Of a stretch of DNA of 22,774 nt, positions 16,024 to 22,699 are shown in pieces. Where the stretch lies: IMG/VR virus record IMGVR_UViG_3300003267_000110, positions 1-22,774 of that record; one strand, 5' to 3'. Under the pieces are notes generated by a model. It was not told the DNA's origin, made no database searches, and saw only the letters and a list, made by a program, of their open reading frames with translations. The stretch is from a virus. Position numbers and translations under genes: made by a program. Every line of letters starts with the position of its first letter. Position 1 is the stretch's first letter.

Positions 16024-16965
16024 TTATACGGTTGGAATAACCCTATACCAGAGATGAGCCACAAAGGTACTGTCACCAGTCGTAAACGCACCAGTGAGGT
16101 TACTTAGGTACAAGCCTTTGTTCACAGTGGTTGTGAAGGGTAGTACTACCACTCCAGCATTCATTGTGAAGGTTGTACTGGCCGTAGCCTGGAAGGTAGC
16201 AGCAGATAAAGTGGTTGAAGCGATAACACCAGCTCCGTTTGCTGTTGAGTCATACTGTACTGCCGCAACACCACCACCAGCAAAAGCAGCCGCACCATAA
16301 GTCATTACTAATTGAAGCTGGTCTAATACGATTAAGGTATTAGCGCCCTGAGCTGCTAGAAGTAATTTAGGAGCCGCGTACATGCCGTTGAACTCAGCCG
16401 CAGTAATAGCAACAGTTGTATACTTTCTAACCAGTGGTGATATTTTTGCGGAAGTCACAGCGTTGTTGGCAATAGTGACCGTACCAGTCGCGCCAATCGT
16501 GGCATCGCCACCCATGGTTACGTCGGTTACCACGCCAGCATTACCAGCAAGGATATGACCAGTTGCTAAGCTTGCAAACTTAGAGAATGCGATCGCCGCA
16601 GAAGCATTGATCTTAGCGTTGGTGACCGCGCCATCAGCAATGTTGGCAGTGTCCACAACACCGCTTGGGGTAAAGCCAACTACAGTAATTGTTCCTGCAC
16701 TTCTATCTACAGTAGCTACTTGAAGCATATTTGAGGCATCAGAACCTTCGGCAATAATAATATCGCCTACACATAGGTTTTGAACCTCATCTGCGAAATA
16801 GTTCGCCGCAGAAATAGTAGCAATTGTGTCTGCGGATGAGGCATAAGAAAACAATTGCGGGCCATTAGAAAATGCTGGCGTATCACTAGGGTTAAAAGAA
16901 GTAGTTATTCGTCCGGCATTGAAGGCAACGGTTTGCCTTACAAAACGATTAAGATCGAAAGCCAT
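16024..16965 (-). CDS. Putative capsid decoration / head-fibre protein
   Basis: A 313-aa Ala/Thr/Gly-rich protein directly after the major capsid gene. The N-terminal third has YASSADTIATISAANYFADE, GDIIIAEGSDASNMLQVATV and TITVVGFTP, a small beta domain often encoded near phage capsid genes. The middle (about residues 105-180; IADGAVTNAKINASAAIAFS and ILAGNAGVVTDVTMGGDA) is the repetitive type seen in phage fibres. The C-terminus looks like a beta-sandwich ending in HLWYRVIPTV. This arrangement suggests a protein standing on the capsid surface, but an alternative minor structural or tail role is possible. GGAG eight bases before the ATG supports the start. No homologue in T7 itself is evident. 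Confidence 0.65.
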   Translation of the reverse strand: MAFDLNRFVRQTVAFNAGRITTSFNPSDTPAFSNGPQLFSYASSADTIATISAANYFADEVQNLCVGDIIIAEGSDASNMLQVATVDRSAGTITVVGFTPSGVVDTANIADGAVTNAKINASAAIAFSKFASLATGHILAGNAGVVTDVTMGGDATIGATGTVTIANNAVTSAKISPLVRKYTTVAITAAEFNGMYAAPKLLLAAQGANTLIVLDQLQLVMTYGAAAFAGGGVAAVQYDSTANGAGVIASTTLSAATFQATASTTFTMNAGVVVLPFTTTVNKGLYLSNLTGAFTTGDSTFVAHLWYRVIPTV

Positions 16966-16977
16966 TGTAGTTTCTCC

Positions 16978-17808
16978 TTAAACTGAAATATCACAATCAA
17001 TTGCGATTACGCCGCGGTTATCAATAACCACAGAACCCGCTGAGAAAATACCGTTGACTAGCCAGGAAGTACGGTCAGGCAAGTAGTTAATCTCAGTTCT
17101 AAAGTCATGGCCTATTGCCATACCGGTTGACATTTTGTGCCATGCAAACGCAGTCTGAATGTCTCCAGCTAAAGGCAAACCGCCCTCAGTCATGTCTGGA
17201 ATTGTCACGAAGTTAATGCCTAAATATTCAAGAATATAACCACGATCAAGAATTCTGTTTTCGGTATAGAAGGTCGAAATAAACTGGTCGTCCTGCATGA
17301 GTGAACGCACCATAGGTGCTGATACAGCAATCCAACGTTCACCCTTGGGCACTGCATTTCGCTCAAAGCGCTCATAGACTTCGGTGAATTTTTCATAGCT
17401 GAAGTTCGTACCCCCATCAGCGATGGTTGTACCCGGATCTGCATCTAAGGCATCAATGATGATTTGGTCAGAACGTCTGCCCATGGCTTGTCCGACCAGC
17501 ATGGCATTTTCCATTTTGGCATCAAAGTTAACGGTCAATTCTTGAACAGTATCCACCGCTGTAGGCGTGGTGTATTTTTGGATATTACAAGTTACTTTTG
17601 TGTAATCTGGATCCTGAATGTTTACGGCAGCAAGGTAAGCCGTGGGTACAGAAATTACCTGATCCACTTTGCGAAATTCAACGCTAGAACCTATAACATC
17701 ATTTTTAGTCCGCACAGAATCACGCAGAATAAATCCTTGTGAACGGTATTCGGCTTTTACGAGCTCATCGAAATCGGTTTGTTGTACTGCGGTTAATGAC
17801 TGTGACAT
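16978..17808 (-). CDS. Major capsid protein (HK97-fold type)
   Basis: A 276-aa protein following the scaffold gene, as expected for the main shell protein. It is short for an HK97-fold capsid protein (T7 gp10A is 344 aa) but resembles the small Phage_capsid_2-like group (name from memory). Supporting stretches include FRKVDQVISVPTAYLAAVNI, the central helix AMLVGQAMGRRSDQIIIDAL (about residues 103-122), PKGERWIAVSAPMVRSLMQD (about 154-173) and the late segment FAWHKMSTGMAIGHDFRTEI. The start lies behind a 190-base leader with its own promoter, the largest gap in the window, which fits a highly expressed gene. The SD site is not strong (AGGG about ten bases from the ATG), so leader structure may matter. 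Confidence 0.9.
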   Translation of the reverse strand: MSQSLTAVQQTDFDELVKAEYRSQGFILRDSVRTKNDVIGSSVEFRKVDQVISVPTAYLAAVNIQDPDYTKVTCNIQKYTTPTAVDTVQELTVNFDAKMENAMLVGQAMGRRSDQIIIDALDADPGTTIADGGTNFSYEKFTEVYERFERNAVPKGERWIAVSAPMVRSLMQDDQFISTFYTENRILDRGYILEYLGINFVTIPDMTEGGLPLAGDIQTAFAWHKMSTGMAIGHDFRTEINYLPDRTSWLVNGIFSAGSVVIDNRGVIAIDCDISV

Positions 17809-17840
17809 GGTGAGATATCCCTATCAAATAATTAATTACG

Positions 17841-17860
17841 TTTTGCCGACCTTGGCAAAA
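17841..17860 (-). other. Hairpin in capsid-gene leader
   Basis: TTTTGCC and GGCAAAA flank a six-base loop as a perfect inverted repeat, about 32 bases before the capsid ATG and inside the predicted transcript. No T-run follows on either strand, so it is not a standard terminator. It could stabilise the mRNA or expose the ribosome site. Confidence 0.55.
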
Positions 17861-17961
17861 ACGACCATCAATTACTAAGTAGGGCTATCACGGTGATGAG
17901 GGTGTCCTTTCGGGCCTCGGTAATAGGTGTCCTGTTAGTTAATTTTTTAACAACTATTGCA

Positions 17962-17990
17962 ACTATATTACTATCTTTGCATTATGTAAA
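17962..17990 (-). promoter_or_regulatory. Sigma-70-type promoter for the major capsid gene
   Basis: On the minus strand TTTACA (-35, at 17985-17990) and TATAGT (-10, at 17962-17967) are separated by exactly 17 bases. Each hexamer matches the sigma-70 consensus at five of six positions. The expected start, near 17955, gives a leader of about 147 bases before the capsid ATG. The promoter overlaps no other gene: the scaffold stop is at 17999. It indicates that host RNA polymerase can transcribe the capsid and downstream tail genes. Confidence 0.7.
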
Positions 17991-17998
17991 TACTAATA

Positions 17999-18706
17999 TT
18001 ACACTTTTTGGTTCATTACAATTCGTTCTAACTTTCGCTCCATTTCTTTGCGGTAATACGGGTCATTTTTATATTTTTGATAATTGGCCTGTAGTTCGGA
18101 TCTATATTCTTCCATGGTCAAACCACCGTTCGTATTAGCTGCATTATTTCCTGGTACCATAGTATTATTTCCTAGCATTTTTTCTCTAATTTCCTCAAGC
18201 GCTTCAATGGCATCAGCCGTCCTCATATTACCGCTTAACACGGTAAAGGCTTTCTCTGATAAATTGGAGCGCGCCCAATTGTTAAGAACCTGTAAACGCT
18301 CACTTGCATTCTCACCGAGCTTTGCCTTTTCTTCATTCATATCTGTTCTAAATTCATCCAGATACAATCCAACAGTTTCAAGCATCTTGTCCATCACCGA
18401 TTGTGGGACATGGTGTTGCTTGGCAAAATCCGCCATGTGCTGGAAAGGCTCATAATCCGGCTCAATCCAACCTTCCCCTTTGGAAAAGTCATATTCTGCT
18501 GGCGCTTGTCCTAAACGCTTCTCAAGCTCCCCATAGGCTTTAGCAACATCGGCTGCGGATTTATATTTCGTAGGCAGCCATCCAGGGCGATCGCCACTCC
18601 CAGGGGTATTTTCATCCCAATACCAGGTCGGAGAACTTGGGGCTTCGCTTTGATTAATTGATTCTCCTGCTTCAGCCGCCGTGTTGCTTTCTTCTAATAA
18701 ACTCAT
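17999..18706 (-). CDS. Capsid assembly scaffolding protein (T7 gp9-like)
   Basis: A 235-aa acidic, helical protein between portal and capsid genes. The pattern W...PGWLPTKYKSAADVAKAYGELEKRLGQAPAEYDF (residues ~42-74, given with gaps) is typical of podophage scaffolds. The rest is amphipathic helix (MADFAKQHHVPQSVMDKMLE), and the basic C-terminus (NDPYYRKEMERKLERIVMNQ) is the kind that contacts the shell. Scaffolds guide prohead assembly and leave before DNA filling. The start overlaps the preceding stop as ATGA; GGAG lies 11 bases upstream. Confidence 0.9.
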   Translation of the reverse strand: MSLLEESNTAAEAGESINQSEAPSSPTWYWDENTPGSGDRPGWLPTKYKSAADVAKAYGELEKRLGQAPAEYDFSKGEGWIEPDYEPFQHMADFAKQHHVPQSVMDKMLETVGLYLDEFRTDMNEEKAKLGENASERLQVLNNWARSNLSEKAFTVLSGNMRTADAIEALEEIREKMLGNNTMVPGNNAANTNGGLTMEEYRSELQANYQKYKNDPYYRKEMERKLERIVMNQKV

Positions 18707-19041
18707 GCTTGTTTACTCTCCGCTTGTTTAATACTTTCGGCTTTGATGCGTTGTTCATGAGATTTAATACTGTGCCGAATCATCCTAAATGCCTCTTTAA
18801 ATCCCTCATAATATAAAGCTGCATCTCTTGGATTTGGGGCAGATGGGTGTATGAATCCAGGAATTAAATAGCGCTCTGTGACCACCTCCAGGAATTTTTT
18901 TCCATCGTCAGTTGAAAAAACGAAGTAGCAAAGCTTATCAAGTTCTACTACTTCGGGTTTATTTTTTAATTTTTGTACACTGTCTGTATACCCTTCAAAA
19001 TAATTTTCTGGCTCTAAAAATGGATTTCCTTTCGTCGACAT
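18703..19041 (-). CDS. Bbp19-like small phage protein
   Basis: A 112-aa protein between portal and scaffold. The segment CYFVFSTDDGKKFLEVV (residues 38-54), followed by PRDAALYYEGFKEAFRMIRH (72-91), matches the pattern of the Bbp19 family described from Bordetella phage BPP-1 (an F-x-x-V/I-F-x-T..G..FL start, then an A-x-Y-x-E-G-x-x helix). The molecular role is not established; its constant place beside portal and scaffold suggests a part in head assembly. Start and stop are both coupled: TAATG with the portal gene, ATGA with the scaffold gene. GGAG is ten bases before the ATG. Confidence 0.75.
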   Translation of the reverse strand: MSTKGNPFLEPENYFEGYTDSVQKLKNKPEVVELDKLCYFVFSTDDGKKFLEVVTERYLIPGFIHPSAPNPRDAALYYEGFKEAFRMIRHSIKSHEQRIKAESIKQAESKQA

Positions 19042-20678
19042 TAAGCGGCTTCTCCTTGTATAGAATTCTCGATGGCTGCCATTTCTTCAGCTTGTTGTTG
19101 CTCTTGTGCGCCCGCCATCATGGCGTCTTGCTGATTCTGAGCTTGTTGAGCCATTTCTTGCACTTGGTCAGGGCTATTGAGATATCTTGCATCAACCTGC
19201 ATTTGCTCGGCTATTAGGAATGGGGCCAACCCAGAATTAATATATGTCAACGCTGGGCCTGGGCCATACATCCCTTGCATTAATTGGAAGTATTGAGTAA
19301 ATCGCGCAATGTCCTGCTGCCCTTTAGCCAATGCAAGCGGGGAGCGATAACGGAAATTGATTTTCACGCCCTTTACTTTAGGGATTGGTAAAAGGCCACG
19401 CTTGTCAAGAATATAGGCGCAGCGCTTAATGACAGGCCAAAGAAATTCTTGCTGCAACCGCGAAAAGAGCGGGCCAATCTTCTGAGCCAAATTTTGTTGC
19501 ACAATCATTAATTCGGTTGCTGTTTGGGGCTGAATGCTCTCATTCGGATTCACATCATTAAATAGAAGTGTCTTAATCTGATTACGTAAATCCTGAATCG
19601 TTAATTGTGAAAATTGTGGATCGGCTGAACCTGGCAATGGAATAAGCGGGGCTTGTGACCCGGCCCCTATGGGTGCAATTGGGATGACGGTAAATGGCTC
19701 TAATTTAAACGTATGCGGATTAAACACTGCATCCGTAAACCCCATATAAGGTTTAAACGTATTTAAGTTGGCCGCAGCTAGCTCAATCCGTGCTAGTTCA
19801 TTCAAAGAAATTATTGAAGGCAGTGCATCCATCACTGGACCGCGGCCAAAGACTTCGTTGTTAACCTTCTGGAATCGCCAAACAATCCCAGGGTTGGATT
19901 CAAACTCTTCACACAAAATGGGACATTCTTCGGTGCCAATCATATACATGTAAGGCTTTTCTCGATGAGGCATATACATGACTCCCTCATAGAGACACCG
20001 GCATACTGCATCTGGATTTTCGATGACCATCATCATCATTTCAGGAGTTAGCTTCGCATTAGGCCAGCGCACCTGGATTTCATTAATCTTAACGTCTTCC
20101 CAATATCGATACCAAGATTCAACGCGGCCTGTGAATGCCTCTTCTATGGATAGCTTATCCATGGGAACAGAGGTAAATAAAAGCGGTTGTTCATCGGTAA
20201 ATGAATTGATAACTAGACAACTTGTGCCGATGGCTAAATCAAAATAGCACTCATTGATGACCACATCAAAATTTGACTCATGGATGTAGACAAAAAGCTT
20301 TCGCATGTAATTGTCCAGCATTTGCTGAATTTGGGTGCGGTCAATATCTTCTTCGGTATCAAAAGTTTCATCAATATCAAGGTAGCCCCATTGAACATTA
20401 GGCGGCGTCATGGCGTCATGTAATTTTGATACAAATGTTTTAGTCGCCTCGACAGCAGTTGTATCATAGAGACGAGTGGCCTTAAACTCCCCTTGCTGCT
20501 CTTTGGGGCGATAGAATCGGTTTCTATAAGGAACCGCATAATAGTAACAGGCTTCCAATATGGAAGCCCATAAATCGGCCACAGTCTTCGCAGACTGATA
20601 TCGTTTTCTAAATAAGCGCCATAGACGTTCATGCTCCGCATAAACTAAATCTTGGCCTACAACCTCCATGTAGTCCAT
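19041..20678 (-). CDS. Portal / head-to-tail connector protein (T7 gp8-like)
   Basis: A 545-aa protein close to T7 gp8 (536 aa). It forms the twelve-part ring through which DNA enters and leaves. The N-terminus has a helix with LFRKRYQSAKTVADLWASIL, YYAVPYRNRFY and RLYDTTAVEATKTFVSKLHD (residues ~22-89), followed by MTPPNVQWGYLDI, which together are the hallmark of the podophage head-tail connector family. The later wing/stem and clip region includes NELARIELAAANLNTFKPYM and ATELMIVQQNLAQKIGPLFS. The C-terminus is Gln/Ala-rich (QQAQNQQDAMMAGAQEQQQA), as in many portal barrels. AAGG six to seven bases before the ATG at 20678 is the SD site; a second ATG three codons in is less well placed. Confidence 0.95.
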   Translation of the reverse strand: MDYMEVVGQDLVYAEHERLWRLFRKRYQSAKTVADLWASILEACYYYAVPYRNRFYRPKEQQGEFKATRLYDTTAVEATKTFVSKLHDAMTPPNVQWGYLDIDETFDTEEDIDRTQIQQMLDNYMRKLFVYIHESNFDVVINECYFDLAIGTSCLVINSFTDEQPLLFTSVPMDKLSIEEAFTGRVESWYRYWEDVKINEIQVRWPNAKLTPEMMMMVIENPDAVCRCLYEGVMYMPHREKPYMYMIGTEECPILCEEFESNPGIVWRFQKVNNEVFGRGPVMDALPSIISLNELARIELAAANLNTFKPYMGFTDAVFNPHTFKLEPFTVIPIAPIGAGSQAPLIPLPGSADPQFSQLTIQDLRNQIKTLLFNDVNPNESIQPQTATELMIVQQNLAQKIGPLFSRLQQEFLWPVIKRCAYILDKRGLLPIPKVKGVKINFRYRSPLALAKGQQDIARFTQYFQLMQGMYGPGPALTYINSGLAPFLIAEQMQVDARYLNSPDQVQEMAQQAQNQQDAMMAGAQEQQQAEEMAAIENSIQGEAA

Positions 20679-20691
20679 GTAAACCCTTATC

Positions 20692-20982
20692 TTAGCCTAG
20701 AGTGTTGCTTAATCCAGGATCTGCCTCATCCATAAAGCCTGGCATCCGGTAAGCTCTTCGCATACTGCGAATTTGTTTTTCAGCAATTTTTTGTTTTTCT
20801 CGCTCACGTTCGCTTTCAATTTTCGCGCTTTCGCTAGCCATTTGTTCTTTTTGCTGCTGATAAAAACTGATTTGCTCTGCGACTGCTTGATTGGCGGCAC
20901 GTCTATCAGCGGAATGTTGGTGCGGTATAGTATTAGAAATGGCTTTCTCAGCCTTCTTGAGCCATCGGGATAATTTGCTCAT
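20692..20982 (-). CDS. Basic coiled-coil protein upstream of portal, 96 aa
   Basis: A 96-aa protein starting SKLSRWLKKAEKAISNTIPH. Residues ~35-72 form a highly charged helix (FYQQQKEQMASESAKIESER then EREKQKIAEKQIRSMRRAYR), ending in a short non-helical tail MPGFMDEADPGLSNTLG. Small coiled-coil proteins in this place before podophage portals are common, but I know no proven function. The start has an excellent SD site, AGGAG eight bases before the ATG, lying inside the end of the 47-aa gene. It ends 13 bases before the portal gene. Confidence 0.82.
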   Translation of the reverse strand: MSKLSRWLKKAEKAISNTIPHQHSADRRAANQAVAEQISFYQQQKEQMASESAKIESEREREKQKIAEKQIRSMRRAYRMPGFMDEADPGLSNTLG

Positions 20983-20985
20983 GAT

Positions 20986-21129
20986 TTAAGCTCCTTTTAA
21001 ATCAATATGAACATAGATAATTTTTTCTTCAAATTCCGATGGGTCAATTAATTTATCAACGAATCGGATTCGATACGGAATGGTAATCTTTTTTTCAAGT
21101 TTTCTCAATTGTGCTGCAATTGTGGCCAT
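20986..21129 (-). CDS. Small protein of 47 aa between small terminase and coiled-coil gene
   Basis: A 47-codon frame, MATIAAQLRKLEKKITIPYR then IRFVDKLIDPSEFEEKIIYV and HIDLKGA. GGAG seven bases before the ATG is a near-ideal SD site. The frame fills what would otherwise be a gap, overlaps the end of the small terminase gene by 35 bases in another frame, and its last codons contain the SD site of the next gene, whose ATG lies three bases after its stop. That packing argues for a real gene. There is no recognised domain; it mixes a charged helix with a beta-like C-terminus. Confidence 0.72.
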   Translation of the reverse strand: MATIAAQLRKLEKKITIPYRIRFVDKLIDPSEFEEKIIYVHIDLKGA

Positions 21130-21667
21130 GGTTTAACTCCATGCGTTTCACATTCTTCTCCATCTCAGTTACTCGTTCTTGAAGTTTAAAGGTTTCATAA
21201 ACTGACCTTCCTATATTCACTGACTCCATTAGCTGTTTAATTTCGGAAGCAGTAAACTCTTCTCCGTTAGCTTGTTTAATAAGCTGTTGGTATTGCTCGT
21301 AAGGGCTGGCCTCTGGGTCGATGGCCATTCGGACACGGTTTGTACGGCCAACCCCATATCGACACGCGCCAGTGATTCGCCAGTACTCGAGATTAAAATT
21401 CTCATCATCCTTTCCCTGTTCACCCTCCGCCTCCCAATTAGCCTTTGAAATCATTTTCCCCACTTGATAGCAGCGCTCAAAGATGGGGTATTGTCTACAC
21501 CATTTATAGAAAAGCGCGTCACTTATTAATGCCTCTTCGCAAAATGCTGTCATTGTCCCACGAGTATTCATTATCCGAATAATCATAGGGCAGTGAGTTG
21601 ATTCCTTATAAGAAGACTCCCCGTGCTTTAATTTAAGGTAGAGTCTTTTTGCTTCTATTTTAGACAT
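21095..21667 (-). CDS. Terminase small subunit-like DNA-binding protein
   Basis: A 190-aa protein at the head of the packaging block. Residues ~38-66 (TMTAFCEEALISDALFYKWC then RQYPIFERC) have the helix-turn-helix pattern of small terminases, where the recognition helix is followed by a Tyr-x-Trp and P-x-F segment. Residues 155-178 form a coiled coil (VYETFKLQERVTEMEKNVKR), as needed for ring assembly. Small terminases bind the packaging start site on phage DNA and hand it to the large subunit. I chose the ATG at 21667, nine bases after GGAAGGA; an in-frame TTG at 21685 would put that SD site inside the gene. The large subunit gene is about 20 kb away at the other end of the cluster. A regulator with a similar HTH cannot be excluded. 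Confidence 0.75.
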   Translation of the reverse strand: MSKIEAKRLYLKLKHGESSYKESTHCPMIIRIMNTRGTMTAFCEEALISDALFYKWCRQYPIFERCYQVGKMISKANWEAEGEQGKDDENFNLEYWRITGACRYGVGRTNRVRMAIDPEASPYEQYQQLIKQANGEEFTASEIKQLMESVNIGRSVYETFKLQERVTEMEKNVKRMELNHGHNCSTIEKT

Positions 21668-21676
21668 ACTCGGAAA

Positions 21677-21683
21677 TCCTTCC
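21677..21683 (-). promoter_or_regulatory. Ribosome binding site for small terminase gene
   Basis: GGAAGGA on the minus strand, nine bases before the ATG at 21667. It favours this start over the in-frame TTG at 21685. Confidence 0.7.
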
Positions 21684-21726
21684 AATTTGCATTAATATAA
21701 CACAACAAACTATTTAAGGATAAATT

Positions 21727-22197
21727 ATGCTCGATTGTTCGCAATTTCGCTCACTGATTATTGAACCCGTTTTATCCAAGTTGCAAGTTTATTCAAAAGA
21801 TGCGGAAGAAATTCTCGTCTTTACGTGCGCCGCAGAATCTTTAGGTGGAACATTGTTACACCAAGTAAAAGGGCCGGCCGTAGGCATTTATCAAATGGAG
21901 CCCAATACCTATACGGATATCTGGACGAATTTTATTCGCGCACGAAATAGAATGGCCACCCTGATGGCCATGCATTTTAATTGCACAAAAATTCCAGAAC
22001 ATGAGCGCATGATTTATGATCTTCATTTCGCCACTGCTATGGCTCGAATTCACTACCTTCGATTTTCTGGGAAACTTCCCGATGCCAAGGATATTGAGGG
22101 GTTGTGGGAGTACTATAAAAAGTATTACAACACCGAGAAGGGAAAAGCCAAGAAAGAAGACTCTATTAAGAAGTATGAACAATTCATTAAATCATAA
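21727..22197 (+). CDS. Lysozyme/transglycosylase-like endolysin candidate
   Basis: A 156-aa protein and the only plus-strand gene. ILVFTCAAESLGGTLLHQV (residues 29-47) and PAVGIYQMEPNTYTDIW (50-66) show the pattern of lysozyme-fold phage enzymes: a helix with catalytic-type Glu37 in A-A-E-S, then G-P-A-x-G-I-x-Q-M-E-P. The later parts ATAMARIHYLRFSGKLPDA and GLWEYYKKYYNTEKGK agree with the C-lobe of the same group. It would cut peptidoglycan, either to release progeny or during infection. There is no signal peptide, so release would need a holin, and I see none in the window. AAGGA about seven bases before the ATG is the SD site. The gene is head to head with the small terminase gene across about 59 bases and tail to tail with the Cys-rich gene. 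Confidence 0.77.
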   Translation: MLDCSQFRSLIIEPVLSKLQVYSKDAEEILVFTCAAESLGGTLLHQVKGPAVGIYQMEPNTYTDIWTNFIRARNRMATLMAMHFNCTKIPEHERMIYDLHFATAMARIHYLRFSGKLPDAKDIEGLWEYYKKYYNTEKGKAKKEDSIKKYEQFIKS

Positions 22198-22218
22198 GGA
22201 ATATTCAGGCGCCCATTC

Positions 22219-22267
22219 CACACGCTTGAGGGCTGCAAGCTGCATCTAACCTTGGGTTTAGTGTGTG
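22219..22267. other. Possible three-arm structure between convergent genes
   Basis: In the 79-base gap between the lysozyme-like gene and the Cys-rich gene, CACAC (22219-22223) can pair with GTGTG (22263-22267). This encloses GCTTG/CAAGC (22224-22240) and CTAACC/GGTTTAG (22246-22261, one base bulged). There is no T-tract, so a standard intrinsic terminator is not supported; it may still separate the two opposing transcripts. Confidence 0.25.
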
Positions 22268-22276
22268 TTCTTAAAA

Positions 22277-22471
22277 TCATTCACGATGTTTATGGGCCTC
22301 GGAAATGAGGGCTTCTTGAAAGCATACACCGCATATTAGACCAGTCACATGTTCTGACTGCTTAGTTATAGAATAAGATAGCGGCATCCATTTATGATAC
22401 GGCTCAAATCCTGGCTCAGCATGAGCACATCTCCGCATTTTATTTAGCCAATCAGAGCAACATTTTGTCAT
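22277..22471 (-). CDS. Small Cys/His-rich protein, possible zinc binder, 64 aa
   Basis: A 64-aa protein, MTKCCSDWLNKMRRCAHAEP ... TGLICGVCFQEALISEAHKH. Cys4, Cys5 and Cys15 at the front, then C-x2-C (48 and 51) and H-x-H near the end could bind zinc. It is not a match to any finger class I can name. Its ATG overlaps the TGA of the 58-aa gene (ATGA), strong support for translation by coupling. It converges on the lysozyme-like gene. A small regulator or host-takeover protein would fit but is inference. Confidence 0.68.
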   Translation of the reverse strand: MTKCCSDWLNKMRRCAHAEPGFEPYHKWMPLSYSITKQSEHVTGLICGVCFQEALISEAHKHRE

Positions 22472-22644
22472 AAATTATCCCCCATTCCTTCCAATTCGGC
22501 ATCCATCTTATCTAAGGCGAGCATTACGACCATGCGCAATCGCTTTCGATTTTTTCTTTGCAGGCTAAAATCCATCTCATTTGGCAATAAATATTCTGAA
22601 AGCGCCAACAAATCTTGTCGTGTAAATATATCTGTAATCCTCAT
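22468..22644 (-). CDS. Small protein of 58 aa, first gene of coupled pair
   Basis: A 58-codon frame: MRITDIFTRQDLLALSEYLL then PNEMDFSLQRKNRKRLRMVV and MLALDKMDAELEGMGDNL. It is helical with a basic patch (QRKNRKRLR, residues 29-37) and an acidic tail, with no recognised domain. GGAG lies exactly six bases before the ATG at 22644; a second ATG four bases upstream is in another frame and stops after 23 codons. Its stop overlaps the start of the Cys-rich gene as ATGA. Confidence 0.72.
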   Translation of the reverse strand: MRITDIFTRQDLLALSEYLLPNEMDFSLQRKNRKRLRMVVMLALDKMDAELEGMGDNL

Positions 22645-22650
22645 TCATTT

Positions 22651-22654
22651 CTCC
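22651..22654 (-). promoter_or_regulatory. Ribosome binding site for the 58-aa gene
   Basis: GGAG on the minus strand, six bases before the ATG at 22644 and only two bases before the out-of-frame ATG at 22648, which selects the longer frame. Confidence 0.65.
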
Positions 22655-22699
22655 AAGGCCAGCGAATTATTTCATGGAAAAGGAATGAAAACATGAGAA

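Noticed and set aside
17893-18138. Plus-strand frame of 81 codons over the capsid leader
   Set aside because: Hydrophobic stretch only because the leader is AT-rich; no SD site. It runs against the promoter and into the scaffold gene.
21668-21726. Divergent promoters between small terminase and lysozyme-like genes
   Set aside because: TATATT and similar AT-rich words occur, but no -35 partner matches more than about half the consensus on either strand. A promoter is expected here from the layout but I cannot place it.
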